From: Clostridium sp. CS001
Lineage (GTDB): Bacteria; Bacillota; Clostridia; Clostridiales; Clostridiaceae
NCBI RefSeq assembly: GCF_020443565.1
Contig: NZ_JAIZZN010000006.1
Location: forward strand, 115,377-179,376
DNA length: 64,000 nucleotides
Reading direction: 5' to 3'
Below, piece by piece: positions 1-7,640 of this stretch. The position numbers were made by a program, and so were the translations under genes. Position 1 is the stretch's first letter. Every line of letters begins with the position of its first letter. A model generated the notes under the pieces. The model did not search any database, was not told where the DNA came from, and worked only from the letters and a program-made list of their open reading frames with translations.

Positions 1-1463
1 ACCCAACTGAGGTTGCACTTGTAAACCTAGGTGACATATATGATTTAGATGAGCTAGATGTTAGAAAAGACTATCCTAGGGTTTCTGAAGCACCCTTTGA
101 TTCAGATAGAAAGTTAATGAGTACAGCAAATATACTTAATGACAAAACTTTTATGATAACCAAAGGTGCCCTTGATGTACTTTTATTAAGAACAGTAAGT
201 GTTGTTACATCAAGTGGAGTTAAACCCCTCACTGAGGATGATAAAAAAGAGATTGAAAGAGTAAATAGGGAGTTTTCTCAAAGTGGGCTTAGAGTTTTAG
301 CCTTTGCTTATAAAGAAATTGAAAATGGAAAAACAATTGGCACTTCAGATGAAAATGACTTGATATTTGTAGGTCTAATTTCCATGATGGACCCGCCAAG
401 AATAGAATCTGCAGCAGCAGTTGCTGACTGTATAAGATCTGGTATTAAGCCAATAATGATAACTGGAGATCATAAGATAACTGCTTCTGCCATAGCAAAA
501 CAAATAGGTATGTTAAATAATGAATCTGAAGCCATAGAAGGTTATGAAATTGACAATTTAAGTGATGAAGAGCTTAAAACTAAGGTGGAACATATTTCTG
601 TATATGCAAGAGTATCTCCTGAGCATAAGATAAGAATAGTAAAAGCATGGCAAGAAAAAGGAAATGTAGTTGCAATGACCGGTGATGGTGTAAATGATGC
701 TCCTGCTTTAAAGCAAGCAGATATTGGTATCGCTATGGGTATAACAGGCACTGAGGTTGCTAAAGATGCTGCTTCTATAGTACTTATGGATGATAACTTT
801 TCTACCATAGTAAAAGCAATTTCCAATGGTAGAAGCATATACTCCAACATAAAAAATTCAATTAAATTTTTATTATCTGGAAACACTGCTGCTGTAATGT
901 CTGTGCTTTATACTTCACTTGCAGCGCTTCCAATGCCTTTTGCACCAGTGCATCTTCTGTTTATCAACCTGGTTACAGATAGCCTTCCTGCTATTGCAAT
1001 AGGTCTTGAGCCTCATAATAAAAATATAATGAATGAAAAACCTAGAAGTATAAATGCGCCTATATTAAGTAAATCCTTTTCAATAGAAATACTAATTGAA
1101 GGACTAATCATTGCACTAGGTACAATGACAGCTTTCCATATAGGATTATCAACAGGTAATAACTTAATTGCCAGCACAATGGCATTTGCAACATTATGCT
1201 TTTCAAGACTACTCCATGGATTTAACTCTAGATCACGTGAATCCATATTTAAAATAGGAGTTTTCTCAAATAAATATTTATGGATTGCCACAATACTCGG
1301 ATATTTACTTTTAGAATTTGTATTAAGTTTTAAACCACTTATGGGTGTTTTTGAAATAGCTCCCCTAACTTTAAATCAGCGTGCTATAGTATATGGGCTA
1401 TCCTTTATGCCTCTAATTCTTATTCAAATATATAAATTATTCTTTGTAAAAGCTAAAGCTTAA
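1..1463 (+). CDS. Cation-transporting P-type ATPase, C-terminal part (5' end outside window)
   Basis: The reading frame is open from base 3, so the gene enters from the left and only its C-terminal part (about 486 residues) is seen. The first codons encode PTEVAL, the usual nucleotide-domain motif, followed by PFDSDRKLMS. Then come the ATP-binding KGA (near base 162), the TGD motif (near 466) and the hinge TGDGVNDAP (near 680-705). The last third is hydrophobic, with NLVTDSLPAIAIGLEP in a transmembrane helix, as in Ca2+-type (P2) pumps. It probably exports Ca2+ or a related divalent cation from the cytoplasm. The phosphorylated DKTGT site lies outside the window, so substrate and full length cannot be judged. 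A palindromic repeat begins right after the stop codon. Confidence 0.88.
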   Translation, partial: PTEVALVNLGDIYDLDELDVRKDYPRVSEAPFDSDRKLMSTANILNDKTFMITKGALDVLLLRTVSVVTSSGVKPLTEDDKKEIERVNREFSQSGLRVLAFAYKEIENGKTIGTSDENDLIFVGLISMMDPPRIESAAAVADCIRSGIKPIMITGDHKITASAIAKQIGMLNNESEAIEGYEIDNLSDEELKTKVEHISVYARVSPEHKIRIVKAWQEKGNVVAMTGDGVNDAPALKQADIGIAMGITGTEVAKDAASIVLMDDNFSTIVKAISNGRSIYSNIKNSIKFLLSGNTAAVMSVLYTSLAALPMPFAPVHLLFINLVTDSLPAIAIGLEPHNKNIMNEKPRSINAPILSKSFSIEILIEGLIIALGTMTAFHIGLSTGNNLIASTMAFATLCFSRLLHGFNSRSRESIFKIGVFSNKYLWIATILGYLLLEFVLSFKPLMGVFEIAPLTLNQRAIVYGLSFMPLILIQIYKLFFVKAKA

Positions 1464-1520
1464 GTGCCACCCACGTAGCAAGTGGCAAGTTAAACTTGCC
1501 ACTTCCACGTGGGTGGCACT
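1463..1520. repeat. Palindromic interspersed repeat, full copy 1
   Basis: A 58-bp near-perfect palindrome with outer arms AGTGCCACCCACGT (1463-1476) and ACGTGGGTGGCACT (1507-1520). Inner arms carry GCAAGTGGCAAGTT and its complement. It lies between the convergent ATPase and DJ-1 genes, overlapping the last base of the ATPase stop, and can fold into one long hairpin that may end transcription both ways. Related full copies lie at 3336 and 5721 and half copies at 18297, 43484 and 45907. Confidence 0.85.
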
Positions 1521-1523
1521 TTG

Positions 1524-2099
1524 TTAAATCCCCCTTATTTCTTTCAAAAAACTATTTTTATCTTCTTCATCATCAAATAAAGAAAACCAATCACACACCG
1601 CAATTGCAAAATCCACAAAAGCCGTTCCTTTTGCTGTTATAATATTTCCATATGTTACAACCCTTTCTGACACAAAATTTTCTCTAGGAAATGGATCACT
1701 TTCTTTAAACTGTTCTTCATGATTTTTCGTCCATTGACTAATAGAAGTGGTATATTTTACATCATTTAAAACTCCTGCTTTTGCTAAAAATCTTGGTCCT
1801 GCACAAATAGCTGCTAATAATTTCCCTTTTACATTTATACTTTGAATAAGTTCAATAAGTTCTGGTCTTATTTCTCCATTCCAGCCTCCAGGAATTATTA
1901 GTCCCTCTACTTCTTCCTCTAAAACATCTTTAATTAATTTTAATGGTTTATAAATAATTCCTGATTTACTTTTTATTAATTTATCTTCATAGGCTATGGT
2001 TACTATTTCCTTCCCGCAATCTGCTCCTAAAAGATGAGTAACAAATGTTATCTCAAAGTCTGCCATATCATCGTAGATAAATACTAGTATTTTCCCCAT
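1524..2099 (-). CDS. DJ-1/PfpI family protein
   Basis: A 191-residue class I glutamine-amidotransferase-like fold protein of the DJ-1/PfpI family. It starts MGKILVFIYDDMADFE and carries the nucleophile elbow AAICAGPR with the family cysteine, preceded by IIPGGWNGE, which probably contributes the acidic partner. Members act as glyoxalases, deglycases, chaperones or proteases; which applies cannot be read here. The open frame extends to 2195, but the ATG at 2099 has a strong AAGGGGGAAATT ribosome site and gives the usual family length of about 190 residues, so I prefer it. The gene is convergent with the ATPase gene and separated from it by the palindromic repeat. Confidence 0.85.
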   Translation of the reverse strand: MGKILVFIYDDMADFEITFVTHLLGADCGKEIVTIAYEDKLIKSKSGIIYKPLKLIKDVLEEEVEGLIIPGGWNGEIRPELIELIQSINVKGKLLAAICAGPRFLAKAGVLNDVKYTTSISQWTKNHEEQFKESDPFPRENFVSERVVTYGNIITAKGTAFVDFAIAVCDWFSLFDDEEDKNSFLKEIRGI

Positions 2100-2314
2100 A
2101 TAATTTCCCCCTTTTGTTCTGGTTCTTATGTGATGCTTAAATTTATTATTAAACTTATTTTTCTCTATTTTAACATCTAGGGTCAAAGGTTTCAATAAAC
2201 TAAATGTTTATATTTTGAATTTGTTATATATTTTCACTTAAGCTAATTGACAATACCTAGTATAAAGGATAATATTAACATATAGCTATTATGTAATACA
2301 AAGTAGGTGATAAT

Positions 2315-2635
2315 TTGGCAAGTGATACTCAAATACTAAAAGGTCTATTAGAAGGCTGCATTTTAAAAATAGTTAAAGAGAATGAAACTTACGGATATGA
2401 AATATGCGAACTGTTAATGAACTATGGCTTTGCAGATATAACAGAGGGAAGCGTTTATCCTATATTAATACGACTTGAAAAGAAAAAATTAATATATTCT
2501 GTTATGAAAAACTCACCTTTTGGACCCAAGAGAAAATATTATTATTTAACAACTGAAGGGTCAGATGAGCTTGAAGCCTTTGTTATTTCATGGAACGATG
2601 TAAAGACAAATGTAGATAGGGTATTGGGGGGGTAG
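2315..2635 (+). CDS. PadR family transcriptional regulator
   Basis: A 106-residue winged-helix repressor of the PadR family. The N-terminal domain shows the typical pattern: ILKGLLEGCIL, then YGYEICELL, then EGSVYPILIRLEKKKLI as the recognition-helix region, and a YYYLTTEG wing. The start is TTG at 2315, four bases after AGGTGA. PadR proteins often repress transporter or membrane-stress genes and bind the inducing compound at the dimer interface. The gene directly precedes a DUF1048 gene, a common PadR partner, with only two bases between stop and next start, so the two are one operon. The target is probably its own operon. Confidence 0.88.
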   Translation: MASDTQILKGLLEGCILKIVKENETYGYEICELLMNYGFADITEGSVYPILIRLEKKKLIYSVMKNSPFGPKRKYYYLTTEGSDELEAFVISWNDVKTNVDRVLGG

Positions 2636-2637
2636 TT

Positions 2638-3333
2638 ATGGTTAGAACTATTGTATTAATGCGTAAAAGAAGCAAGCTCCAAAAGGAACTGAATGACAGA
2701 GACCTAAAGAATTTTAATGATATTGCTTTGTACATTGGAATGTCATCTTTGCGTCCAATATAACAAGAAGTAGTATTTCAACAAGTCTTAGATATAATGC
2801 TCCAAGCAAAAAGTGAAGGTAAATTTGCAAGTGAAGTTATTGGTGATGATATAAAAGGATTTTGTGATTCAATAATTCTAGAATCAAACTACAATAGAGG
2901 TATTTTTCACAAATGTTTTAATTATATAGAAATTATTTTGCAGACAGGATTAGTTTACCTCTTAATGATGTTTATATCTAGTTTAATTAGACATGGGTGG
3001 AATAGTTCCTTAGAAAGCCAAGATGTGTTTTATATAGATATAGTTTCATTACTAAGTATGTTTATTGTTATCTTTTTACTAAATTTTTTCATAAGAAGAA
3101 AGCAAATCTTCAAGAGAAAGGCACAAATATCAGGCTATCTTGGGATTTTCTTGTTTATATGCATGTATTTATCTATCAGTATAACTGATATTATTAATAA
3201 TAAGTTTCCGCAATTAACTACCACGCATATAATTCCAAATGACAATAAGATACTTTTATTAATTATATTTTTAATAGCCTTCGGACGCGATATATGGGAT
3301 TTTATAAAAAGTATTAATAAAAAAATTTCATAA
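2638..3333 (+). pseudogene. DUF1048 membrane protein gene interrupted by an in-frame TAA
   Basis: Translation from ATG 2638 gives 41 residues (ending SSLRPI), meets TAA at 2761-2763, and continues in the same frame as QEVVFQQVLDIMLQAKSEG and onward to 3333. The part after the stop contains the DUF1048 hallmark VIGDDIKGFCDSII followed by about four hydrophobic segments, and the part before it matches the family N-terminus (KLQKELNDRD). A single nonsense codon therefore splits an otherwise intact gene of about 231 codons. Alternatives are a sequencing error, readthrough, or translation of the 178-residue downstream part from ATG 2797, which lacks a good ribosome site. DUF1048 proteins have no settled function and are usually encoded beside PadR regulators, as here. 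Confidence 0.72.
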
Positions 3334-3335
3334 TA

Positions 3336-3393
3336 AGTGCCACCCACGTGGCAAGTGGCAAGTTTCACTTGTCATTTTCCATGTGGGTGGCAC
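3336..3393. repeat. Palindromic interspersed repeat, full copy 2
   Basis: A 58-bp palindrome with left arm AGTGCCACCCACGTGGCAAG from 3336 and right arm ending GTGGGTGGCAC at 3393. Inner arms have drifted (TTGTCATTTTCC on the right). It sits between the end of the DUF1048 gene and the convergent MutS2-like gene and is followed by a T-run on the plus strand, so it probably acts as a terminator. Confidence 0.82.
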
Positions 3394-3398
3394 CCTTT

Positions 3399-5306
3399 TT
3401 AGTTTTCTCTACTATTTCTTATTTCTTTTTGAACCTTTTTTAGTGCCTTCTTAGACCCTCTCTCAAGATCTCTTTTCAATTTCCGATGCTGATAATCCAC
3501 AAATAATATATTAAAATCATAATCTGCTGGATATAAATCCTCAGCTTTTAGCTCTAGTTTTAACCTTTTTTCATTAACCTCTATAAAACCATCTTTATAT
3601 AACACTGTTATATTATTAAAACTATCTGCTGGTTTATAAACTATAGCTGATTCTCTATAATCCATAAGAAGCACCGTATCACCTATTTTATATTCATAAG
3701 CTTTCACGTTTTGGATTTCTTCTTCAATCCTTTTCTTCTTAACTTTACTATCTTTAACTAAAGCTAAATTGTAATCCTTATGATTTGCATAGTGTTTTGC
3801 TTTTTCAAGAATAGAGTCTCTTATGCCCATTTTCTTAGAAATCCAAAGAGCATTACTCGCTCCTGATTTACCTATAATTAGCTTGTATAGAGGCTCTAGT
3901 GTATTGCTTTCAAACTGCATTGCTGCATTTTCAAAGTCGCTATGACTTTGTGAAAAATTTTTAATTTCCCCATAATGAGTAGTAGCCATAATAATGCACC
4001 CTTTATGATAAAGTTCTTCGAGTATTGCAATAGCAAGGCCTGCTCCCTCATTAGGTTCAGTTCCACTTCCTATTTCATCGCATAGTATTAAAGTAGATTT
4101 GTTACTACTATTAATTATGTCAGCTAAATTTTTCACATGTGAGGAAAAAGTGCTTAAAGAATTTTCTATGCTTTGATCATCACCAATGTCTACGAATATA
4201 TTTTCGAAGACAGATATTTCAGTACCTTCCTTAGCTGCAATATGAATTCCGGATTGTACTGCTAGCATTAATAGTCCAACAGTTTTTAGCACTACAGTCT
4301 TACCACCTGCATTTGGCCCTGTTATTATTAATGCTCTATAATTTGTGCCAATATTAAAATCTAAGGGTACTATATTTCCTTTTAACAATGGATGCTTACC
4401 CCTAAGTATATTTATATATCCATGATCATTAATTTTAGGCTTTATTCCCTCTATTTCTTTACTATATTTAGCCTTAGCAAAAATCATATCATACTCTGCT
4501 ATTACTTCTATGTTAATTTTAATTTCCCTCAAACTGTCAAACACTAGTCCTGTTAAATAAGATAATATCTTGTACTCTTCTATTGATTCCTCAGCTTTTA
4601 ATACTATAAGTTCTGCAGTATTTTTTGATATAACACTTGGCTCTATGAATACAGTGGCGCCTTTGGAGGAAGTTTCTACAATTGTACCTTGGATCTGATT
4701 TTTAAAGGCTGCCTTTATGGGAATTGTGTATCTACCATTTCTCTTGCTTACGAAAAACTCTTGTATATAAGCTTTATTTGCACTATTTTTTAAAAACTTG
4801 TCTAGCTGTTCTTGTATTTTACTTTCCGTATTTTCTATATATCTTCTGATTTTTTTAAGTTCTTTACTTGCATTTGAATCTACTAGGATACCTCTTATAG
4901 AAAACTCAATTTCTTCCTCTAAGGATTTAAATTCTGTAATTGACTCGCCATAGCTACTTAAAGTTGGAGCGTAAAATTCCTTACCTTTCATAAACTCTTT
5001 AATTTTTCTACATCCTCTTAAAAAGTTACAAAGTGTTGTTAAGTCCTCTGGCTCTATTATTGCTCCCTTCTCAGTGTTCTCTATAATACTCTTTACATTG
5101 AATATTCCTTCCAATGGAATGTGGTGAGTAGCATCTAATAAAACTCTTCCCTCACTAGTTTCACTAAGCCTACTTTCTACAACCTTTAAACTGGTGCTTG
5201 GCTCTAATATATCTATTAAGTTTTTCCCAAGGCTACTTACACAATAGGATTTTACTATTTCCTTTAACTCGTTATATTGCAATTTATTTAAAGTATTTAT
5301 ATTCAT
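3399..5306 (-). CDS. MutS2-like ATPase lacking the Smr domain
   Basis: A 635-residue MutS-family ATPase closest to MutS2. It has the clamp/lever region up to about residue 300, Walker A GPNAGGKT (330-337), the DIGDDQSIENSLSTF block (373-387), Walker B TLILCDEIGSG (405-415) and the ATTHYGEIK H-loop. MutS2 proteins are usually about 780 residues and end in an Smr endonuclease domain; here the protein ends in a basic tail (RKLKRDLERGSKKALKK) with no Smr motif. Bacillus MutS2 is known to bind collided ribosomes and promote their rescue. A role on stressed ribosomes is inferred here because the gene lies behind a leader-peptide attenuator (5421-5708). Start ATG at 5306 follows GAGGAGATATAAAA. Confidence 0.85.
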   Translation of the reverse strand: MNINTLNKLQYNELKEIVKSYCVSSLGKNLIDILEPSTSLKVVESRLSETSEGRVLLDATHHIPLEGIFNVKSIIENTEKGAIIEPEDLTTLCNFLRGCRKIKEFMKGKEFYAPTLSSYGESITEFKSLEEEIEFSIRGILVDSNASKELKKIRRYIENTESKIQEQLDKFLKNSANKAYIQEFFVSKRNGRYTIPIKAAFKNQIQGTIVETSSKGATVFIEPSVISKNTAELIVLKAEESIEEYKILSYLTGLVFDSLREIKINIEVIAEYDMIFAKAKYSKEIEGIKPKINDHGYINILRGKHPLLKGNIVPLDFNIGTNYRALIITGPNAGGKTVVLKTVGLLMLAVQSGIHIAAKEGTEISVFENIFVDIGDDQSIENSLSTFSSHVKNLADIINSSNKSTLILCDEIGSGTEPNEGAGLAIAILEELYHKGCIIMATTHYGEIKNFSQSHSDFENAAMQFESNTLEPLYKLIIGKSGASNALWISKKMGIRDSILEKAKHYANHKDYNLALVKDSKVKKKRIEEEIQNVKAYEYKIGDTVLLMDYRESAIVYKPADSFNNITVLYKDGFIEVNEKRLKLELKAEDLYPADYDFNILFVDYQHRKLKRDLERGSKKALKKVQKEIRNSREN

Positions 5307-5420
5307 TTTTATATCTCCTCATATTCAACTTTTTGTTATATGAAGATACTAATCCCTAGATAGATTTCATTAGCATTCTATATATAATTAACTTATTTTA
5401 CAAATATTTTATTTTTCCAT

Positions 5421-5451
5421 AAAACAAAAAGCCGTGGACACTACCACGACT
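5421..5451 (-). terminator. Intrinsic terminator in the leader of the MutS2-like gene
   Basis: On the minus strand an 8-bp stem AGTCGTGG / CCACGGCT (one G-T pair) with loop TAGTGT is followed by TTTTTGTTTT. It lies 115 bases upstream of the MutS2-like start codon and downstream of a promoter and a short leader reading frame, so it would end transcription before the gene unless read through. The sequences TGAAGATAC (5521-5529) and GTATCTTCA (5341-5349) on either side are exactly complementary and could form an alternative long-range pairing. Confidence 0.7.
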
Positions 5452-5611
5452 AAAAATACGCAACTTGGTAAAAGGTAGACTAATCTATCTCTTCCTAATA
5501 TAACAGTACTTTGTGGACTTGTATCTTCATAGATTTTCACTAAATAAACCCACAACAAACAAAGGTACACAATACCTCTTTTGAAAGATTTATTTAATTA
5601 TAAAATTTAAT

Positions 5612-5635
5612 CTATTTGGATACTAACACGCTCAT
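5612..5635 (-). CDS. Putative leader peptide MSVLVSK
   Basis: A 7-codon reading frame ATG to TAG on the minus strand, preceded by GAGGTG at short spacing (four bases). It is the first translatable unit after the promoter at 5679-5708 and precedes the terminator at 5421-5451. By analogy with macrolide, lincosamide and phenicol attenuators, ribosome stalling on such a peptide would change leader folding and allow transcription of the MutS2-like gene. An in-frame ATG four codons upstream exists but lacks a ribosome site. No stalling motif is recognised. Confidence 0.45.
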   Translation of the reverse strand: MSVLVSK

Positions 5636-5678
5636 AAAGCACCTCATTTTTTTATTTTAACAAAATCTATCTGATACT

Positions 5679-5708
5679 ATTTTATTACATTTCTGCATGT
5701 ATTGTCAA
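5679..5708 (-). promoter_or_regulatory. Vegetative promoter of the MutS2-like transcription unit
   Basis: The minus strand carries TTGACA (5703-5708), an 18-base spacer and TAAAAT (5679-5684), close to the sigma-A consensus. Transcription would begin near 5672 and produce a leader of about 365 bases before the MutS2-like start codon. The promoter lies just after the full palindromic repeat that separates this unit from the upstream ABC exporter. Confidence 0.6.
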
Positions 5709-5720
5709 TCAAATCTTTAT

Positions 5721-5777
5721 AGTGCCACCCACGTGGCATATGGCAAGTTACTTGCCACTTGCCACGTGGGTGGCACT
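5721..5777. repeat. Palindromic interspersed repeat, full copy 3
   Basis: A 57-bp palindrome from AGTGCCACCCACGTGGCATA to the complementary TGCCACGTGGGTGGCACT, with only the centre unpaired. It starts one base past the stop codon of the ABC exporter gene that ends at 5779 and separates it from the MutS2-like transcription unit. It probably serves as the exporter terminator or stabilises the mRNA end. Confidence 0.85.
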
Positions 5778-5778
5778 A

Positions 5779-7626
5779 TCATGAAACTATTGTTCTACTT
5801 TCCATTTCCTTATCTTCTAATAGCTGATTTGTGTATAAGTTATAGTAATAACCTTTTCTTCTTAGCAGTTCTCTGTGATTTCCTGATTCAGTTATCTTTC
5901 CATTTCTTATAACTAGAATTTTATCTGCAGATACTATGGTAGAAAGTCTATGGGCAACCACAAAGCTAGTTCTATCTGATAGGACTTTTTCTATGGCGTC
6001 TTGTATCATTCTTTCTGTTTCAGTATCTATAGATGAGGTAGCTTCATCAAGAACAAATAGTGCAGGATTTGCTACAATGGCCCTGGCAAAGGATATAAGT
6101 TGTTTTTCCCCTGTGGATAGATTTCCTCCACCTTCACCAACCTGCGTATCATAGCCTTTTTCTAATTTGCTTATAAAGCTATGTGCATTTACAAGCTTTG
6201 CTGCATTTTCAATTTCATCAAAGGTTGCATTAAGCTTTCCATACATAATGTTTTCTTTAATGGTTCCACTAAATAAATGTGGGCTTTGAAGCACATAGCC
6301 TATATTGGATTGAAGCCAAAGCAGTGATCTTTCTCTATAATCTTTTCCGTCAATTAATATTTGTCCACTACTAGGCTCATAGAATCTACAAAGTAAATTT
6401 ACTAAGGTGCTTTTACCAGAGCCTGTTTCTCCAACTAAGGCTATGGTTTGACCTTTTTTTACCTTTAGATCAAAGTTTTGAAATACTTTTTCTCCGTTTT
6501 TATAGGAAAAACATACATCCTTAAACTCAATATCTCCCTGTATTTCTTCCCAGTTTTCTTGCTTTGCATTAAATAAATCTCCGTATTTTGCAATAACCTC
6601 TTCCTTGTCCCATATATCTGGTTCTGTCTCTATTAAGTTTATAATTCTTTCTGCTGATGCCTGTGCATTTTGAAGTTCTGCAATGGTTCCAGCTAGCTGA
6701 CTTACAGGATCAAAGAATTGTATGGTGTATGCGATAAACATTACATAAGTACCATAAGTTAATGATAATGATATAACATTATTTCCTCCTAGCCATAAAG
6801 CGAGCCCTGTCCCTATACTTCCCATGGATATAACTATTGGAAGAAATAGAGCGGAAAACATTGCTGCCTTAACAGCAGATTTTCTCATACTGCCAGCGTC
6901 TAGCTTAAACTCATTTAAATTCTCTTCTTCACGAACAAGGGTTTTAGTAGTTTTAGCACCAGATACCTCTTCACTAAAATCTGCTGTTAACTGCGAGTTC
7001 AATTTTCTTACTTTTCTATAGGATTTTAATATTTTCTTTTGAAAAAATATTCCTATTATAAACAAAGGTGGTACAACACACATACTTATAAGAGTTAGTT
7101 TTACACTATTATAAAGCATTACTCCTATAAATCCAGTCATCATTGTTAGAGCCCACACCATATCAATTAATCCCCAGGAAATTATTTCACTAAGTCTTGC
7201 TACATCCGAGGTCATTCTTGCCATAAGCCATCCCACGGAAGAGTTATCATAATATGAAAATGATAACTGCTGAAGCCTTTTAAAACCAAGCTTTCTTATA
7301 TGATAAGCCAGGTGAGTTTCAATCTTTCCAGCATTTCTCACAAATAGTCTTACATTCAATGCTTGAAATAACACTGTGCAAAAGTAAACTAATGCAAATA
7401 TTGGAAGTCCCTCTACAGTTTTTGCTACAATAAAATTATCAATGGCATATCTTGTAAGTAGCGGCAGTACTACGTCTATGCCCGCTACTCCCACCATTAA
7501 GAAACCTAAAAATACAAGTCCTCTTTTAAATTCTGAAAGGTATTTAAAGAGTTTTCTCCATATACCAATATCTATTTTTTCTCCTACTTTACTTTCTGAT
7601 TCTTTGTTTTCATCCATTCTAGCCAT
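5779..7626 (-). CDS. ABC exporter half-transporter, catalytic subunit (BmrD/YheH-like)
   Basis: A 615-residue fused transmembrane and ATPase protein with six hydrophobic helices in the first 320 residues. Walker A is GETGSGKST (399-407), the signature is LSTGEK (503-508), and Walker B is FVLDEATSS (524-532) with the catalytic glutamate present. The divergent LSTGEKQLISFARA signature is typical of the catalytic partner in heterodimeric multidrug exporters such as Bacillus BmrCD. Start ATG at 7626 follows AAAGGAG, 14 bases after the stop of its partner gene, so the pair is co-transcribed and probably forms one exporter in the cell membrane. The unit is preceded by an attenuator-like leader (9533-9970), which fits induction by ribosome-targeting drugs. 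Confidence 0.88.
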   Translation of the reverse strand: MARMDENKESESKVGEKIDIGIWRKLFKYLSEFKRGLVFLGFLMVGVAGIDVVLPLLTRYAIDNFIVAKTVEGLPIFALVYFCTVLFQALNVRLFVRNAGKIETHLAYHIRKLGFKRLQQLSFSYYDNSSVGWLMARMTSDVARLSEIISWGLIDMVWALTMMTGFIGVMLYNSVKLTLISMCVVPPLFIIGIFFQKKILKSYRKVRKLNSQLTADFSEEVSGAKTTKTLVREEENLNEFKLDAGSMRKSAVKAAMFSALFLPIVISMGSIGTGLALWLGGNNVISLSLTYGTYVMFIAYTIQFFDPVSQLAGTIAELQNAQASAERIINLIETEPDIWDKEEVIAKYGDLFNAKQENWEEIQGDIEFKDVCFSYKNGEKVFQNFDLKVKKGQTIALVGETGSGKSTLVNLLCRFYEPSSGQILIDGKDYRERSLLWLQSNIGYVLQSPHLFSGTIKENIMYGKLNATFDEIENAAKLVNAHSFISKLEKGYDTQVGEGGGNLSTGEKQLISFARAIVANPALFVLDEATSSIDTETERMIQDAIEKVLSDRTSFVVAHRLSTIVSADKILVIRNGKITESGNHRELLRRKGYYYNLYTNQLLEDKEMESRTIVS

Positions 7627-7640
7627 ACTATCATCTCCTT

